From Halodurantibacterium flavum (GTDB lineage: Bacteria > Pseudomonadota > Alphaproteobacteria > Rhodobacterales > Rhodobacteraceae), in contig NZ_JBHUGH010000037.1 in the NCBI RefSeq assembly GCF_042681825.1, forward strand, positions 1 through 64,000: 64,000 nucleotides of DNA, read 5' to 3'. Shown here in pieces: positions 7,666-16,157 of the stretch; position 1 is the stretch's first letter, and each line of letters starts with the position of its first letter. Position numbers and translations under genes: made by a program. The notes below the pieces were generated by a model, which was not told the origin of the DNA, ran no database searches, and worked only from the letters and a program-made list of their open reading frames with translations.

Positions 7666-8040
7666 ATGGAAACCCTGAAGCGCATTCTGACCTGGTGGAA
7701 CAGCCAGACGGTGGGGACGCAGTTCTTCACCTGGCGCTTCGGGAACAAGGTGGGCGAGGACGAATACGGCAACGTCTTCTATCGCAACGCCGATAACAGC
7801 CGCCGCTGGGTGATCTACAAGGGCGAATCCGAGGCGAGCAAGATTTCCCCGGAATGGCATGGCTGGCTGCATCACACCTGGAATGAGCCGCCGACCGAGC
7901 GTCCGCTTGCGCGCAAGGTGTGGGAAAAGCCGCATCAGGAAAACCTCACGGGCTCCGCGGCAGCCTATGCCCCGCCGGGCTCGATCCGCCGGGCTGCGCC
8001 AGAGCCAAAGAAGGACTATGAGGCGTGGCAGCCGGAGTGA
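7666..8040 (+). CDS. NDUFA12-family NADH:ubiquinone oxidoreductase accessory subunit
   Basis: This 124-residue protein belongs to the family of mitochondrial complex I subunit NDUFA12 (B17.2), which in Alphaproteobacteria is also an accessory part of respiratory complex I. Diagnostic features are TWWNSQTVGTQFFTWRFG near the N-terminus, the RRWVIYKG and PPEWHGWLHH-like segment (here SPEWHGWLHH), and the proline-rich tail. No membrane segment is seen, consistent with a peripheral subunit. The stop overlaps the next start (TGATG). Confidence 0.93.
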   Translation: METLKRILTWWNSQTVGTQFFTWRFGNKVGEDEYGNVFYRNADNSRRWVIYKGESEASKISPEWHGWLHHTWNEPPTERPLARKVWEKPHQENLTGSAAAYAPPGSIRRAAPEPKKDYEAWQPE

Positions 8041-8402
8041 TGATGCGCTGGCTTGCCGTGCTTGCCGCATTGACCGTTGCGGCACCTGCGACAGCGCAGG
8101 AGGTCTCGCAGGCGAATGCTGCAGTCTTCCGTTGGCTCGACAAGGTGTCGGGCGTGGCGACCGACGTCGAGGTGCCGGCCGGGCAGGAGGTGACCGAGGG
8201 GCGCCTGCTGATCTCGCTTCGCGAATGCCGCTATCCGACGGAAGATCCGTCTTCCAACGCCTATGCCTATCTGGTGGTTCAGGATCAGCTCTACCCCGAC
8301 TCGCCCGTGTTCGAGGGCTGGATGATAGCTGACAGCCCGGCGCTCAGCGCGCTGGATCATTCCCGTTACGATCTTTGGCTGCTGCGCTGCGTCACGCCCT
8401 GA
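8040..8402 (+). CDS. DUF2155 domain-containing exported protein
   Basis: The protein begins MMRWLAVLAALTVAAPATAQ, a clear Sec signal peptide with a likely cleavage after ATAQ. The mature part (about 100 residues) contains the DUF2155 core: AVFRWLDKVSG, then LLISLRECRYP and the closing FEGWMIADSPALSALDH. Function is unknown; the family sits beside the NDUFA12 gene in many Alphaproteobacteria. Start ATG 8040 or 8043 overlaps or abuts the previous stop, so translation is coupled. The 3' end overlaps the convergent aat gene by 11 bases. Confidence 0.85.
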   Translation: MMRWLAVLAALTVAAPATAQEVSQANAAVFRWLDKVSGVATDVEVPAGQEVTEGRLLISLRECRYPTEDPSSNAYAYLVVQDQLYPDSPVFEGWMIADSPALSALDHSRYDLWLLRCVTP

Positions 8403-9021
8403 CGCGCGCGGACAGCAGTTCCTGTGGTGCCGGAATGGCCGTGGGAAAGGATGACGGCAGCCGCAAGGCCCAGGCCAGCCGCCGATGATATTCGCTGCGC
8501 GGGATTTCGACGGCGCCGAGGGTCGCCAGATGCGGGGTCAGGAACTGGGTGTCGAAGAGGACAAACCCGCCCGACCGCAAAATATGCACAAGATAGGCCA
8601 GCGCGATCTTTGAGCCGTCCCTACGGCGGGAAAACATGCTCTCCCCGAAAAACGCAGCCCCTAGCCGGACGCCATAGACCCCACCGGCAAGCATGCCCCC
8701 TTCCCACACCTCGACGGAATGGGCGTCGCCGGTTTCGTGCAGCGCCTGATAAAGTTCGCGGATCGAGGTGTTGATCCAGGTGTCGGGCCGGTCGGCGCAG
8801 GCGTCCACGACCTCGGCAAAGGCGCTGTCGATCCGGATGTCATGGGGCCGCGTCAGAAGGCTGCGCCGCAGCGAGCGGGAGATGTGAAAGCCGTCCAGCG
8901 GAATGATGCCGCGCCGGCGCGGATCGACCCAGTGCAATTCGGCAGAATGGCGCGAGTCTGCCATGGGAAAGATCCCTGCCGCATAGGCACCGAGCAATAG
9001 TTCGGGGGTGACGCGCATCAT
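8392..9021 (-). CDS. aat: Leucyl/phenylalanyl-tRNA--protein transferase
   Basis: Aat attaches Leu or Phe from aminoacyl-tRNA to N-terminal Arg or Lys of proteins, marking them for ClpS/ClpAP degradation. The sequence VTPELLLGAYAAGIFPMADS, WVDPRRRGIIPLDGFHISRS and the core GGVYGVRLGAAFFGESMFS are family signatures. The long ORF extends to 9186, but homology begins at MMRVTPELLL, so the start is placed at 9021 (209 residues). It follows accC by 46 bases and may be its third cistron. Confidence 0.94.
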   Translation of the reverse strand: MMRVTPELLLGAYAAGIFPMADSRHSAELHWVDPRRRGIIPLDGFHISRSLRRSLLTRPHDIRIDSAFAEVVDACADRPDTWINTSIRELYQALHETGDAHSVEVWEGGMLAGGVYGVRLGAAFFGESMFSRRRDGSKIALAYLVHILRSGGFVLFDTQFLTPHLATLGAVEIPRSEYHRRLAWALRLPSSFPTAIPAPQELLSARVRA

Positions 9022-9067
9022 GACGATATCCGCGTGGAAGGGACCCCTGCCACGCGGACCGGTTTCA

Positions 9068-10414
9068 TCAGCCGATATTCTCGGCCAGCCACTTTTCCAG
9101 CCAGTGGATGTTGTAATCGCCGGCGAGGATGTCGGGTTCGTCCAGCAGCGCGTGGAAGAGCGGGACGGTGGTATCGACGCCATCAACGATCAGTTCGCCA
9201 AGCGCGCGGCGCAGACGTGCCAGTGCCTCTGGGCGGTCACGTCCGTGGACGATCAGCTTGCCGATCAGGCTGTCGTAATAGGGCGGGATCCGGTAGCCGC
9301 CGTACAGCGCCGAATCCATCCGCACCCCCAGCCCGCCCGGCGCGTGAAACACATTCACGAGGCCGGGGCAGGGCGCGAAGTTCGGCAGCTTTTCGGCGTT
9401 GATCCGCACCTCAATGGCATGCCCGTTCAGCGACAGATCCTCCTGTCCGAAGGACATCGGCAAGCCGGAGGCCACACGGATCTGTTCCCGCACGAGATCG
9501 ACGCCAAAGATCGCCTCGGTCACCGGATGCTCCACCTGAAGGCGGGTGTTCATCTCGATGAAATAGAACTCACCGTCCTCAAAGAGGAACTCGATCGTCC
9601 CCGCGCCGCGATAGCCGATCCGGGCGATGGCCTCGGCGCAGGTCTTGCCGATGCGCGCGCGGGTCTCGGCGTCGATGGCCGGCCCGGGGGCTTCCTCGAA
9701 AACCTTCTGGTGGCGGCGCTGCAGCGAACAATCCCGTTCGCCCAGATGCACCGCACCGCCATTGCCGTCGCCAAAGACCTGAATCTCGATGTGACGTGGG
9801 CGGCCCAGGTATTTCTCGATATAGACCTCGTCATTGCCAAAGGCCGCCTTGGCCTCGGCGCGGGCGGTGCGGAAGGCGGTCTCCAGCTCATCTGCGGCTT
9901 TGGCAAGCTTCATGCCGCGGCCACCGCCGCCGGCCGTCGCCTTGATGATGACCGGATATCCGATTTCCCCCGCCACGCGGCGCGCGGTGTCCATGTCGGG
10001 CACACCGCCGTCGGAACCGGGGACGCAAGGAACACCCAGCGCCTTCATCGTGTCCTTGGCGGTGATCTTGTCGCCCATCATGCGGATATGTTCCGCCGTG
10101 GGGCCGATGAAGGTGATCCCGTGATCCTCGACGATCTGCACGAAGTTGGCGTTTTCCGACAGGAAGCCATAGCCGGGGTGGATCGCCTCGGCGCCCGTGA
10201 TCTCGCAGGCGGCGATGATGGCGGGGATGGACAGATAGCTGTCGGTCGAGGGCGGGGGGCCGATGCAGATCGCCTCATCCGCCATGCGGACATGCATTGC
10301 ATCGCTGTCGGCGGTCGAATGGACGGCCACCGATTTGATCCCCATCTCGCGGCAGGCCCGGATGACGCGAAGCGCAATCTCGCCGCGATTGGCGATCAGG
10401 ATCTTGTCAAACAT
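9068..10414 (-). CDS. accC: Acetyl-CoA carboxylase, biotin carboxylase subunit
   Basis: AccC carboxylates the biotin carried by AccB, the first half-reaction of malonyl-CoA synthesis for fatty acids. It has 448 residues, starting MFDKILIANRGEIALRVIRA, with the ATP-grasp glycine loop ATAGGGGRGMKLA and the active-site segment EMNTRLQVEHPVTE. It follows accB with a gap of 10 bases in the standard accBC operon. Confidence 0.98.
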   Translation of the reverse strand: MFDKILIANRGEIALRVIRACREMGIKSVAVHSTADSDAMHVRMADEAICIGPPPSTDSYLSIPAIIAACEITGAEAIHPGYGFLSENANFVQIVEDHGITFIGPTAEHIRMMGDKITAKDTMKALGVPCVPGSDGGVPDMDTARRVAGEIGYPVIIKATAGGGGRGMKLAKAADELETAFRTARAEAKAAFGNDEVYIEKYLGRPRHIEIQVFGDGNGGAVHLGERDCSLQRRHQKVFEEAPGPAIDAETRARIGKTCAEAIARIGYRGAGTIEFLFEDGEFYFIEMNTRLQVEHPVTEAIFGVDLVREQIRVASGLPMSFGQEDLSLNGHAIEVRINAEKLPNFAPCPGLVNVFHAPGGLGVRMDSALYGGYRIPPYYDSLIGKLIVHGRDRPEALARLRRALGELIVDGVDTTVPLFHALLDEPDILAGDYNIHWLEKWLAENIG

Positions 10415-10424
10415 ACTGTCTGCC

Positions 10425-10913
10425 TTATTCGATGATCATCAGGGGCGCGCCGTATTCAACCGGGCTGCCATCGGCGACGAGGATGCGCTTGACCGTGCCG
10501 GACCGCGGCGCGGGAATGTGGTTCATGGTCTTCATCGCCTCGATGATCATCAGCGTCTGACCTTCGCGGACAGTGGCGCCGACCGAGACAAAGGCGTCAG
10601 CGCCGGGTTCGGGCGCCATATAGGCGGTGCCGACCATGGGCGAGGTGACGGCACCGGGGTGCTGCGCCGGATCGGCATCGGCCTGCGCCGGTGCGGCGGG
10701 GGGCGCCGAGGGGGCGGCGGGTGCCGCGACTGCGGCCGCCGGGGCCGCCGAAACGGTTGTCACCACATTCGTCTGCTTGGAGACGCGCACGTTCAGGCTG
10801 TCATTCTCGCCGTATTCGCGCTTCACGGAAAGCTCGGTCAGATCGTTCTTGTTGAGAAGCTCCGCCAGAGCCTGGATGAAGGCCACGTCAGCGGTATTGC
10901 GGTCTTTCGTCAT
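10425..10913 (-). CDS. accB: Acetyl-CoA carboxylase biotin carboxyl carrier protein
   Basis: The 162-residue protein has an N-terminal segment (FIQALAELLNKNDLTELSVK), an Ala/Pro-rich flexible linker in the middle, and the biotinyl domain at the C-terminus. The lysine in EAMKTMNHI is the biotin attachment site. It is the first gene of accBC; the divergent preT gene starts about 280 bases away. Confidence 0.97.
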   Translation of the reverse strand: MTKDRNTADVAFIQALAELLNKNDLTELSVKREYGENDSLNVRVSKQTNVVTTVSAAPAAAVAAPAAPSAPPAAPAQADADPAQHPGAVTSPMVGTAYMAPEPGADAFVSVGATVREGQTLMIIEAMKTMNHIPAPRSGTVKRILVADGSPVEYGAPLMIIE

Positions 10914-11193
10914 GCCGTCCTCGAAATGTCTGGTAGGCGGGCTGCCCCAGGGGCAGGCCGTGCCAAGCTGAGCCGCTTATACGTCAGAGGCCCATGGGTG
11001 AAAAGCATCCTTTCTACCGGGCCGACCAGGGGGCATTTCCGAGGCGCCCGAAAAATCGGCAGATGCCTGCGGAACGGCGGTCTCTTTGACAGCTGTGCCT
11101 CGATTTTTCGCCCCCTGAAAAATTTACCGTTTGATAAAAAATGGACCCTGTGGCAGCGTTTTCCAAAAGAACAACGCCAACGGGAGATGAGAT
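10914..11193. other. Divergent accB / preT intergenic region
   Basis: The 280 bases hold no gene. A perfect 15-base palindrome, CTGCCCC-A-GGGGCAG, lies at 10942-10956 close to the accB start. A TTGACA hexamer at 11086-11091 points toward preT but has no convincing -10 at 16-18 bases. I searched for the RutR-type palindrome seen at 14685 and found no good match here. CGGGAGATGA precedes the TTG start of preT. Confidence 0.5.
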
Positions 11194-12528
11194 TTGACCA
11201 ACAGCCAGCTGACCCCGGGCATCGTGCCGGGACGCCTGCCAGCAGAGGTGATCGCGCGTAACTTTCAGGATGTGGAGCCGCCGCTCGACCCGCATGAGGC
11301 GCTCGTCGCCGCGGACCGCTGCTATTTCTGCCATGACGCGCCCTGCATGACGGCCTGTCCGACCACGATCGACATCCCTCTTTTCATCCGCCAGATCGCG
11401 ACCGGCACCCCCGAGGCTGCGGCGCGCACGATCCTGAACCAGAATATCCTGGGCGGCATGTGCGCCCGCGTCTGCCCGACCGAACAGTTGTGCGAGGAAG
11501 CCTGCGTGCGTGAGACCGCCGAGGGCAAGCCGGTCGAGATCGGGCGGCTTCAGCGCTATGCGACCGACCGGATCATGGCGCGGGGCGTCCATCCATTCAC
11601 CCGGGCGACACCAACCGGCAAACGTGTGGCCGTCGTGGGTGCGGGCCCTGCGGGTCTTTCGGCCGCGCACCGGCTGGCGATGAAGGGCCATGACGTCACG
11701 ATCTTCGATGCGCGGCCCAAGCCGGGTGGTCTTAACGAATACGGGATCGCCGCCTACAAGGCGACCAACGACTTTGCCCAGCAAGAGGTCGAGTGGCTTT
11801 TGTCCATTGGCGGGATCGTCGTGAAGAACGACATGGCGCTGGGGCGCGAGATCAGCCTCGAAACGCTGCGGGCCGAATACGACGCGGTGTTCCTGGGCGT
11901 GGGCCTTGCCGGGGTGAACGCCCTGCGGGTCGAGGGCGAGGAGAAGGAGGCCGTCACCAACGCCGTCGACTACATCGCCACCCTGCGGCAGGCGGATGAC
12001 AAGTCGGCGCTGCCGGTGGGGCGTGACGTGGTGGTGATCGGCGGCGGCATGACGGCGGTCGATGTGGCGGTGCAGTCGAAACTGCTGGGCGCGGAAAACG
12101 TCACCATTGTCTATCGCCGCGGGCAGGACCGGATGAGCGCGTCGCGCCATGAGCAGGACCATGCCCTGTCTACCGGCGTGCGGATCATCTGCAACGCCGC
12201 GCCGCTCCGGGTGATCGGCAATGGCGCGGTGCGCGAGGTCGAATTTGCCTATACCCATGACAGCGGCGCAGGGCTGACCATCGGGAACGAGACCTTCCGC
12301 CTGAAGGCCGATCAGCTTTTCAAGGCGATCGGCCAGACGCTGGAAGGCGGGGCCGAGGGGCTTGCGATCGAGGGCGGCAAGATCGCCATAACCGGCGCGG
12401 GCCGCACGACCCTGCCGGGCGTCTGGGCGGGGGGCGACTGCGCCCAGGGCGGCGACGACCTGACCGTGACTGCGGTGGCCGAAGGCCGCGACGCCGCCGA
12501 GGACATCCACGCCGCGCTTACCGCCTGA
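11194..12528 (+). CDS. preT: NAD-dependent dihydropyrimidine dehydrogenase subunit PreT
   Basis: PreT is the flavin and Fe-S electron-input subunit that with PreA reduces uracil and thymine to dihydropyrimidines. The N-terminus carries the GltD-like cysteine clusters (CYFCHDAPCMTACP and CARVCPTEQLCEEAC). They are followed by an FAD motif (VVGAGPAGLSAAH) and an NAD(P) motif (VIGGGMTAVDVA). The 444-residue length is normal. Translation starts at TTG, preceded by CGGGAGATGA. preA follows after 55 bases. Confidence 0.95.
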   Translation: MTNSQLTPGIVPGRLPAEVIARNFQDVEPPLDPHEALVAADRCYFCHDAPCMTACPTTIDIPLFIRQIATGTPEAAARTILNQNILGGMCARVCPTEQLCEEACVRETAEGKPVEIGRLQRYATDRIMARGVHPFTRATPTGKRVAVVGAGPAGLSAAHRLAMKGHDVTIFDARPKPGGLNEYGIAAYKATNDFAQQEVEWLLSIGGIVVKNDMALGREISLETLRAEYDAVFLGVGLAGVNALRVEGEEKEAVTNAVDYIATLRQADDKSALPVGRDVVVIGGGMTAVDVAVQSKLLGAENVTIVYRRGQDRMSASRHEQDHALSTGVRIICNAAPLRVIGNGAVREVEFAYTHDSGAGLTIGNETFRLKADQLFKAIGQTLEGGAEGLAIEGGKIAITGAGRTTLPGVWAGGDCAQGGDDLTVTAVAEGRDAAEDIHAALTA

Positions 12529-12583
12529 CACAAAGGCCTCCGGGCCAACCGGGGGCGCATCCGACATCAGGGAGACCAGCATC

Positions 12584-13888
12584 ATGGCCAATCTCGCGAC
12601 CGATTTCATCGGCATCAAGTCACCGAACCCGTTCTGGCTGGCCTCGGCCCCGCCGACGGACAAGGAATACAACGTCCGCCGCGCCTATGAGGCCGGCTGG
12701 GGCGGCGTCGTCTGGAAGACGCTGGGCGCCGAAGGCCCGCCCGTCGTCAACGTCAACGGCCCCCGTTACGGTGCGGTCTGGGGCGCGGACCGGCGGCTTC
12801 TGGGCCTCAACAACATCGAACTGATCACCGACCGCCCACTGGAGGTGAACCTGCGCGAGATCAAGTCGGTCAAGCGCGACTATCCGGACCGGGCGCTGAT
12901 CGTCAGCCTCATGGTGCCCTGCGACGAGGAAAGCTGGAAAGCGATCCTGAAGCATGTCGAAGATACCGGCGCGGACGGGGTGGAACTGAACTTCGGGTGC
13001 CCGCATGGCATGGCCGAACGCGGCATGGGCAGCGCCGTCGGGCAGGTGCCGGAATATATCGAGATGGTGACGCGCTGGGTGAAACAGCACAGCCGCATGC
13101 CCTGCATCGTCAAGCTGACGCCCAACATCACCGATATCCGCAAACCGGCCGAGGCCGCAAAGCGGGGCGGTGCCGATGCGGTGAGCCTGATCAACACGAT
13201 CAACTCGATCACCGGCGTGAACCTCGACAGCTTCAGCCCCGAACCGATGATCGACGGCAAGGGCACCCATGGCGGATACTGCGGGCCTGCGGTCAAGCCC
13301 ATTGCGCTGAACATGGTCGCGGAAATCGCCCGCAGCCCGGAGACCCACGGCCTGCCGATCTCGGGCATCGGGGGGGTCACCACCTGGCGTGACGCGGCCG
13401 AGTTCATGGCGCTGGGGGCGGGCAATGTGCAGGTCTGCACGGCGGCCATGACCTATGGCTTCAAGGTCGTGCAGGAGATGATCTCGGGCCTGTCGCAGTG
13501 GATGGACGAAAAGGGGATCACCTCGGTTCAGGAGGTCGTCGGCCGCGCGGTACCGAATGTGACCGACTGGCAGTATCTGAACCTCAACTACGTCACCAAG
13601 GCGCGGATCGATCAGGATCTCTGCATCAAGTGTGGCCGCTGCTATGCTGCCTGCGAGGATACGAGCCACCAGGCCATCGCCATGAACCCCGGCCGCGTGT
13701 TCGAGGTGAAGGACGACGAATGCGTCGCCTGCAACCTTTGCGTCAATGTCTGCCCGGTGGAGGACTGCATCACGATGGAGCGTCTGGTCCCCGGCTCGGT
13801 CGATCCCCGCACGGGGCGAGTGGTCGAGGTCGCCGCGGCCGACTGGACGCAGCATCCGAACAACCCGATGGCCCGCGCGGCCGAGTGA
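12584..13888 (+). CDS. preA: NAD-dependent dihydropyrimidine dehydrogenase subunit PreA
   Basis: PreA is the FMN-containing catalytic subunit that reduces the pyrimidine ring. Residues 1 to about 320 form a dihydroorotate-dehydrogenase-like barrel (FIGIKSPNPFWLASAPPT at the start, NFGCPHGMAERGMG in the middle). The C-terminal part adds two 4Fe-4S motifs, CIKCGRCYAAC and CVACNLCVNVCP. Length is 434. It forms an operon with preT and ends three bases from the convergent regulator gene. Confidence 0.96.
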   Translation: MANLATDFIGIKSPNPFWLASAPPTDKEYNVRRAYEAGWGGVVWKTLGAEGPPVVNVNGPRYGAVWGADRRLLGLNNIELITDRPLEVNLREIKSVKRDYPDRALIVSLMVPCDEESWKAILKHVEDTGADGVELNFGCPHGMAERGMGSAVGQVPEYIEMVTRWVKQHSRMPCIVKLTPNITDIRKPAEAAKRGGADAVSLINTINSITGVNLDSFSPEPMIDGKGTHGGYCGPAVKPIALNMVAEIARSPETHGLPISGIGGVTTWRDAAEFMALGAGNVQVCTAAMTYGFKVVQEMISGLSQWMDEKGITSVQEVVGRAVPNVTDWQYLNLNYVTKARIDQDLCIKCGRCYAACEDTSHQAIAMNPGRVFEVKDDECVACNLCVNVCPVEDCITMERLVPGSVDPRTGRVVEVAAADWTQHPNNPMARAAE

Positions 13889-13891
13889 TCC

Positions 13892-14503
13892 CTATCCGCC
13901 GGGGGTCAAGGCCCGGCGGAAGAATGTCGTCAGGTGCGCCTCGGCGCTGGCAATCGGGTCGTCCTGGCCCAGGACAAGGCGCACCTGAATGTCGAAATCG
14001 GCGTAATGCTGGGTCGTGGCCCAGATCGTGAAGATCAGATGATGCGGGTCGAGCGCCGCGATCCGTCCGGCCGCAATCCAGTCGCGGATCGTTCCCGCCT
14101 TCTGGTCGACCAGCGGTTTCAGCTGCTCGACAATCGCCGCCTGCATCCGCGGCGCCCCCTGAAGAACCTCATTCGCGAACAGCCGGCTTTCCCGGGGAAA
14201 GTCGCGGCTCATCTCCAGCTTGCGGCGGATGTAGCCCAGAATCTCTTCGACCGGGTCGCCTGCGGGATCGAGTTCGCGCAACGGATCGAGCCATGTGTCC
14301 ATCAGCCCGGTCAGCAGCGTGACATGAATCGCCTCTTTCGATGCAAAGTAATAAAGCAGGTTCGGCTTGGACAGCCCCGCCTGTTCCGCGATCTGGTCCA
14401 GCGTCGCGCCGCGGAACCCGTGCTGCGAAAAGACCTCGAGCGCGGCGTCCAGAATGGCCTGCATGTTCTTGCGCTGGATTCGTGTGCGGGGCCGGGGCGA
14501 CAT
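13892..14503 (-). CDS. rutR: TetR-family regulator, RutR-like
   Basis: The protein begins MSPRPRTRIQRKNMQAILDA. The start at 14503 is preferred over 14533 because AGGAG precedes it. The N-terminal helix-turn-helix (TLDQIAEQAGLSKPNLLYYF) and the C-terminal part (SRLFANEVLQGAPRMQ, FTIWATTQHYADFD) match the RutR branch of TetR regulators, which sense uracil or thymine. The call is strengthened by a perfect RutR-type palindrome at 14685-14700 in front of the divergent catabolic operon. It probably represses that operon until pyrimidine is present. Orthology to Escherichia coli RutR is inferred from family features and operator, not from an alignment. Confidence 0.85.
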   Translation of the reverse strand: MSPRPRTRIQRKNMQAILDAALEVFSQHGFRGATLDQIAEQAGLSKPNLLYYFASKEAIHVTLLTGLMDTWLDPLRELDPAGDPVEEILGYIRRKLEMSRDFPRESRLFANEVLQGAPRMQAAIVEQLKPLVDQKAGTIRDWIAAGRIAALDPHHLIFTIWATTQHYADFDIQVRLVLGQDDPIASAEAHLTTFFRRALTPGG

Positions 14504-14652
14504 GGGAACTCCTGCCGGGGTGGGATGGTCCATTTCAGTCCTGTCCTTCCCGCCCGTTCAAGCGGTGCTTACAACTTCTTGCGTCTCGGCGTCGCGATGC
14601 CTTAAATTGAGGCAGCGGAAACGGGCTCCCGGGCGGGCGCCGATCTCTCGCC

Positions 14653-14680
14653 TTGACTGGTTCCGGTGCTCTGTTAGCGT
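14653..14680 (+). promoter_or_regulatory. Candidate promoter of the pyrimidine catabolic operon
   Basis: TTGACT (14653-14658) and TAGCGT (14675-14680) are 16 bases apart. Transcription would start near 14687, inside the RutR-type operator, which is the arrangement expected for repression by blocking initiation. The -10 hexamer is weak. Confidence 0.4.
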
Positions 14681-14684
14681 CACC

Positions 14685-14700
14685 TTGACCATTTGGTCAA
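14685..14700. promoter_or_regulatory. RutR-type operator
   Basis: The 16 bases TTGACCA-TT-TGGTCAA form a perfect palindrome with 7-base arms and a 2-base centre. This matches the published Escherichia coli RutR consensus TTGACCAnnTGGTCAA. It lies between the divergent regulator gene and the aminotransferase gene, 60 bases in front of the latter's start. Confidence 0.9.
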
Positions 14701-14759
14701 ATATGGAAAGCAACCCGCGCCGGCGGCGCATCGGCAGCGGAACCAGAGGGGGTCGCCAG

Positions 14760-16085
14760 ATGGCGCTCGATCGCAATGTAGTCCCGAACGATCTGAATGC
14801 GTTCTGGATGCCGTTCACCGCAAACCGTCAGTTCAAGAAGGCCCCGCGCATGTTCGTCGCGGCCGAGGGCATGTTTTACACCACCGCGGATGGGCGGCAG
14901 GTGCTGGACGGAACCGCGGGTCTCTGGTGCTGCAATGCGGGTCACAAGCGCCCAAGGATCGTCGAGGCGATCCAGAAGCAGGCGGCAGAGCTTGACTATG
15001 CGCCCGCCTTCCAGATGGGCCACCCCAAGGCATTCGAGCTTGCCAACCGTATCATCGACATCGCCCCCAAGGGCATCGAGCATGTGTTCTACACCAACTC
15101 TGGATCGGAGTCGGTCGAAACGGCGCTGAAGCTCGCCATCGCCTATCACCGCGCGCGGGGCGAGGGCACGCGGACCCGGCTGATCGGGCGTGAGCGCGGC
15201 TATCACGGGGTGAACTTCGGCGGGATTTCCGTCGGCGGGATCGTCAACAACCGCAAGTTCTTTGGCACGATGCTCGCGGGTGTCGATCATCTGCCGCATA
15301 CGCATCTGCCGGAAAACGCCTTCACCAAGGGCCAGCCCGAACACGGCGCGCATCTGGCCGACGATCTGGAGCGGATCATCGCGCTGCACGGCCCGGAAAC
15401 CATCGCCGCCGTGATCGTCGAGCCAATGGCGGGATCGACCGGCGTGCTGCTGCCGCCCAAGGGCTATCTGGAAAAGCTGCGGGCAATCACGAAAAAGCAC
15501 GGCATCCTCTTGATCTTCGATGAGGTCATCACCGGCTTTGGCCGCCTGGGGAGCGCCTTTGCCGCGCAGCATTACGACGTGCTGCCCGACATGATGACGA
15601 CGGCCAAGGGCCTCACGAACGGCGTCATCCCGATGGGCGCGGTGCTGACCACGGCCGAGGTGCATGACGCCTTCATGCAGGGGCCGGAGCACATGATCGA
15701 GCTGTTCCACGGCTATACCTATTCCGGCAACCCTATCGCCGCCGCCTGTGGCATCGCCACGCTGGAAACCTACAAGGAAGAAGGGCTGTTCGAACGCGCG
15801 GCGGAACTCGCCCCCTATTGGCAAGAGGCGCTGCATTCGCTCAAGGGCCTGCCGCATGTCATCGACATCCGCAACGAAGGCCTGATCGGCGCGGTGGAAC
15901 TCGAACCCATCGCGGGGGAACCCACCAAGCGCGCCTTCAGCGCCTTCCTCGAATGCTATGAAAAGGGCGTGCTGATCCGCACCACCGGCGACATCATCGC
16001 CATGTCGCCGCCGCTGATCATCGAGAAGGAACATATCGACCAGTTGATCGGAACGCTGGGCGACGTTCTGAAATCCCTCGCCTGA
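14760..16085 (+). CDS. Class III aminotransferase, beta-alanine/omega-amino acid:pyruvate type
   Basis: This PLP enzyme of 441 residues probably transfers the amino group of beta-alanine (or 3-aminoisobutyrate) to pyruvate, completing pyrimidine breakdown. It begins MALDRNVVPNDLNAFWMPFTANRQ. GTAGLWCCNAGH, YTNSGSESVETALK, the IIFDEV-like LIFDEVITGFGRLG and the Schiff-base lysine in TTAKGLTNG are visible. An in-frame ATG at 14703 sits against the operator without a ribosome site, so 14760 is preferred; GAGGGGG stands upstream. It is the first gene of the operon running to about 22662. Confidence 0.92.
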   Translation: MALDRNVVPNDLNAFWMPFTANRQFKKAPRMFVAAEGMFYTTADGRQVLDGTAGLWCCNAGHKRPRIVEAIQKQAAELDYAPAFQMGHPKAFELANRIIDIAPKGIEHVFYTNSGSESVETALKLAIAYHRARGEGTRTRLIGRERGYHGVNFGGISVGGIVNNRKFFGTMLAGVDHLPHTHLPENAFTKGQPEHGAHLADDLERIIALHGPETIAAVIVEPMAGSTGVLLPPKGYLEKLRAITKKHGILLIFDEVITGFGRLGSAFAAQHYDVLPDMMTTAKGLTNGVIPMGAVLTTAEVHDAFMQGPEHMIELFHGYTYSGNPIAAACGIATLETYKEEGLFERAAELAPYWQEALHSLKGLPHVIDIRNEGLIGAVELEPIAGEPTKRAFSAFLECYEKGVLIRTTGDIIAMSPPLIIEKEHIDQLIGTLGDVLKSLA

Positions 16086-16157
16086 AGAGGGCAAGACGAC
16101 GAGAAGACGACGGTAAAGGGCGGCACAAGACCGCCTGCCGGAAATCCAACAGAGAGA

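Noticed and set aside
6039..7772. 577-codon minus-strand frame over clpX
   Set aside because: It is the shadow of clpX, with no ribosome site or domain.
9008..10435. 475-codon plus-strand frame over accC
   Set aside because: Antisense shadow of accC with His/Arg/Gln-rich composition.
14703..14759. Upstream in-frame ATG for the aminotransferase
   Set aside because: It sits directly behind the operator with no ribosome site and would add a basic leader absent from the family.
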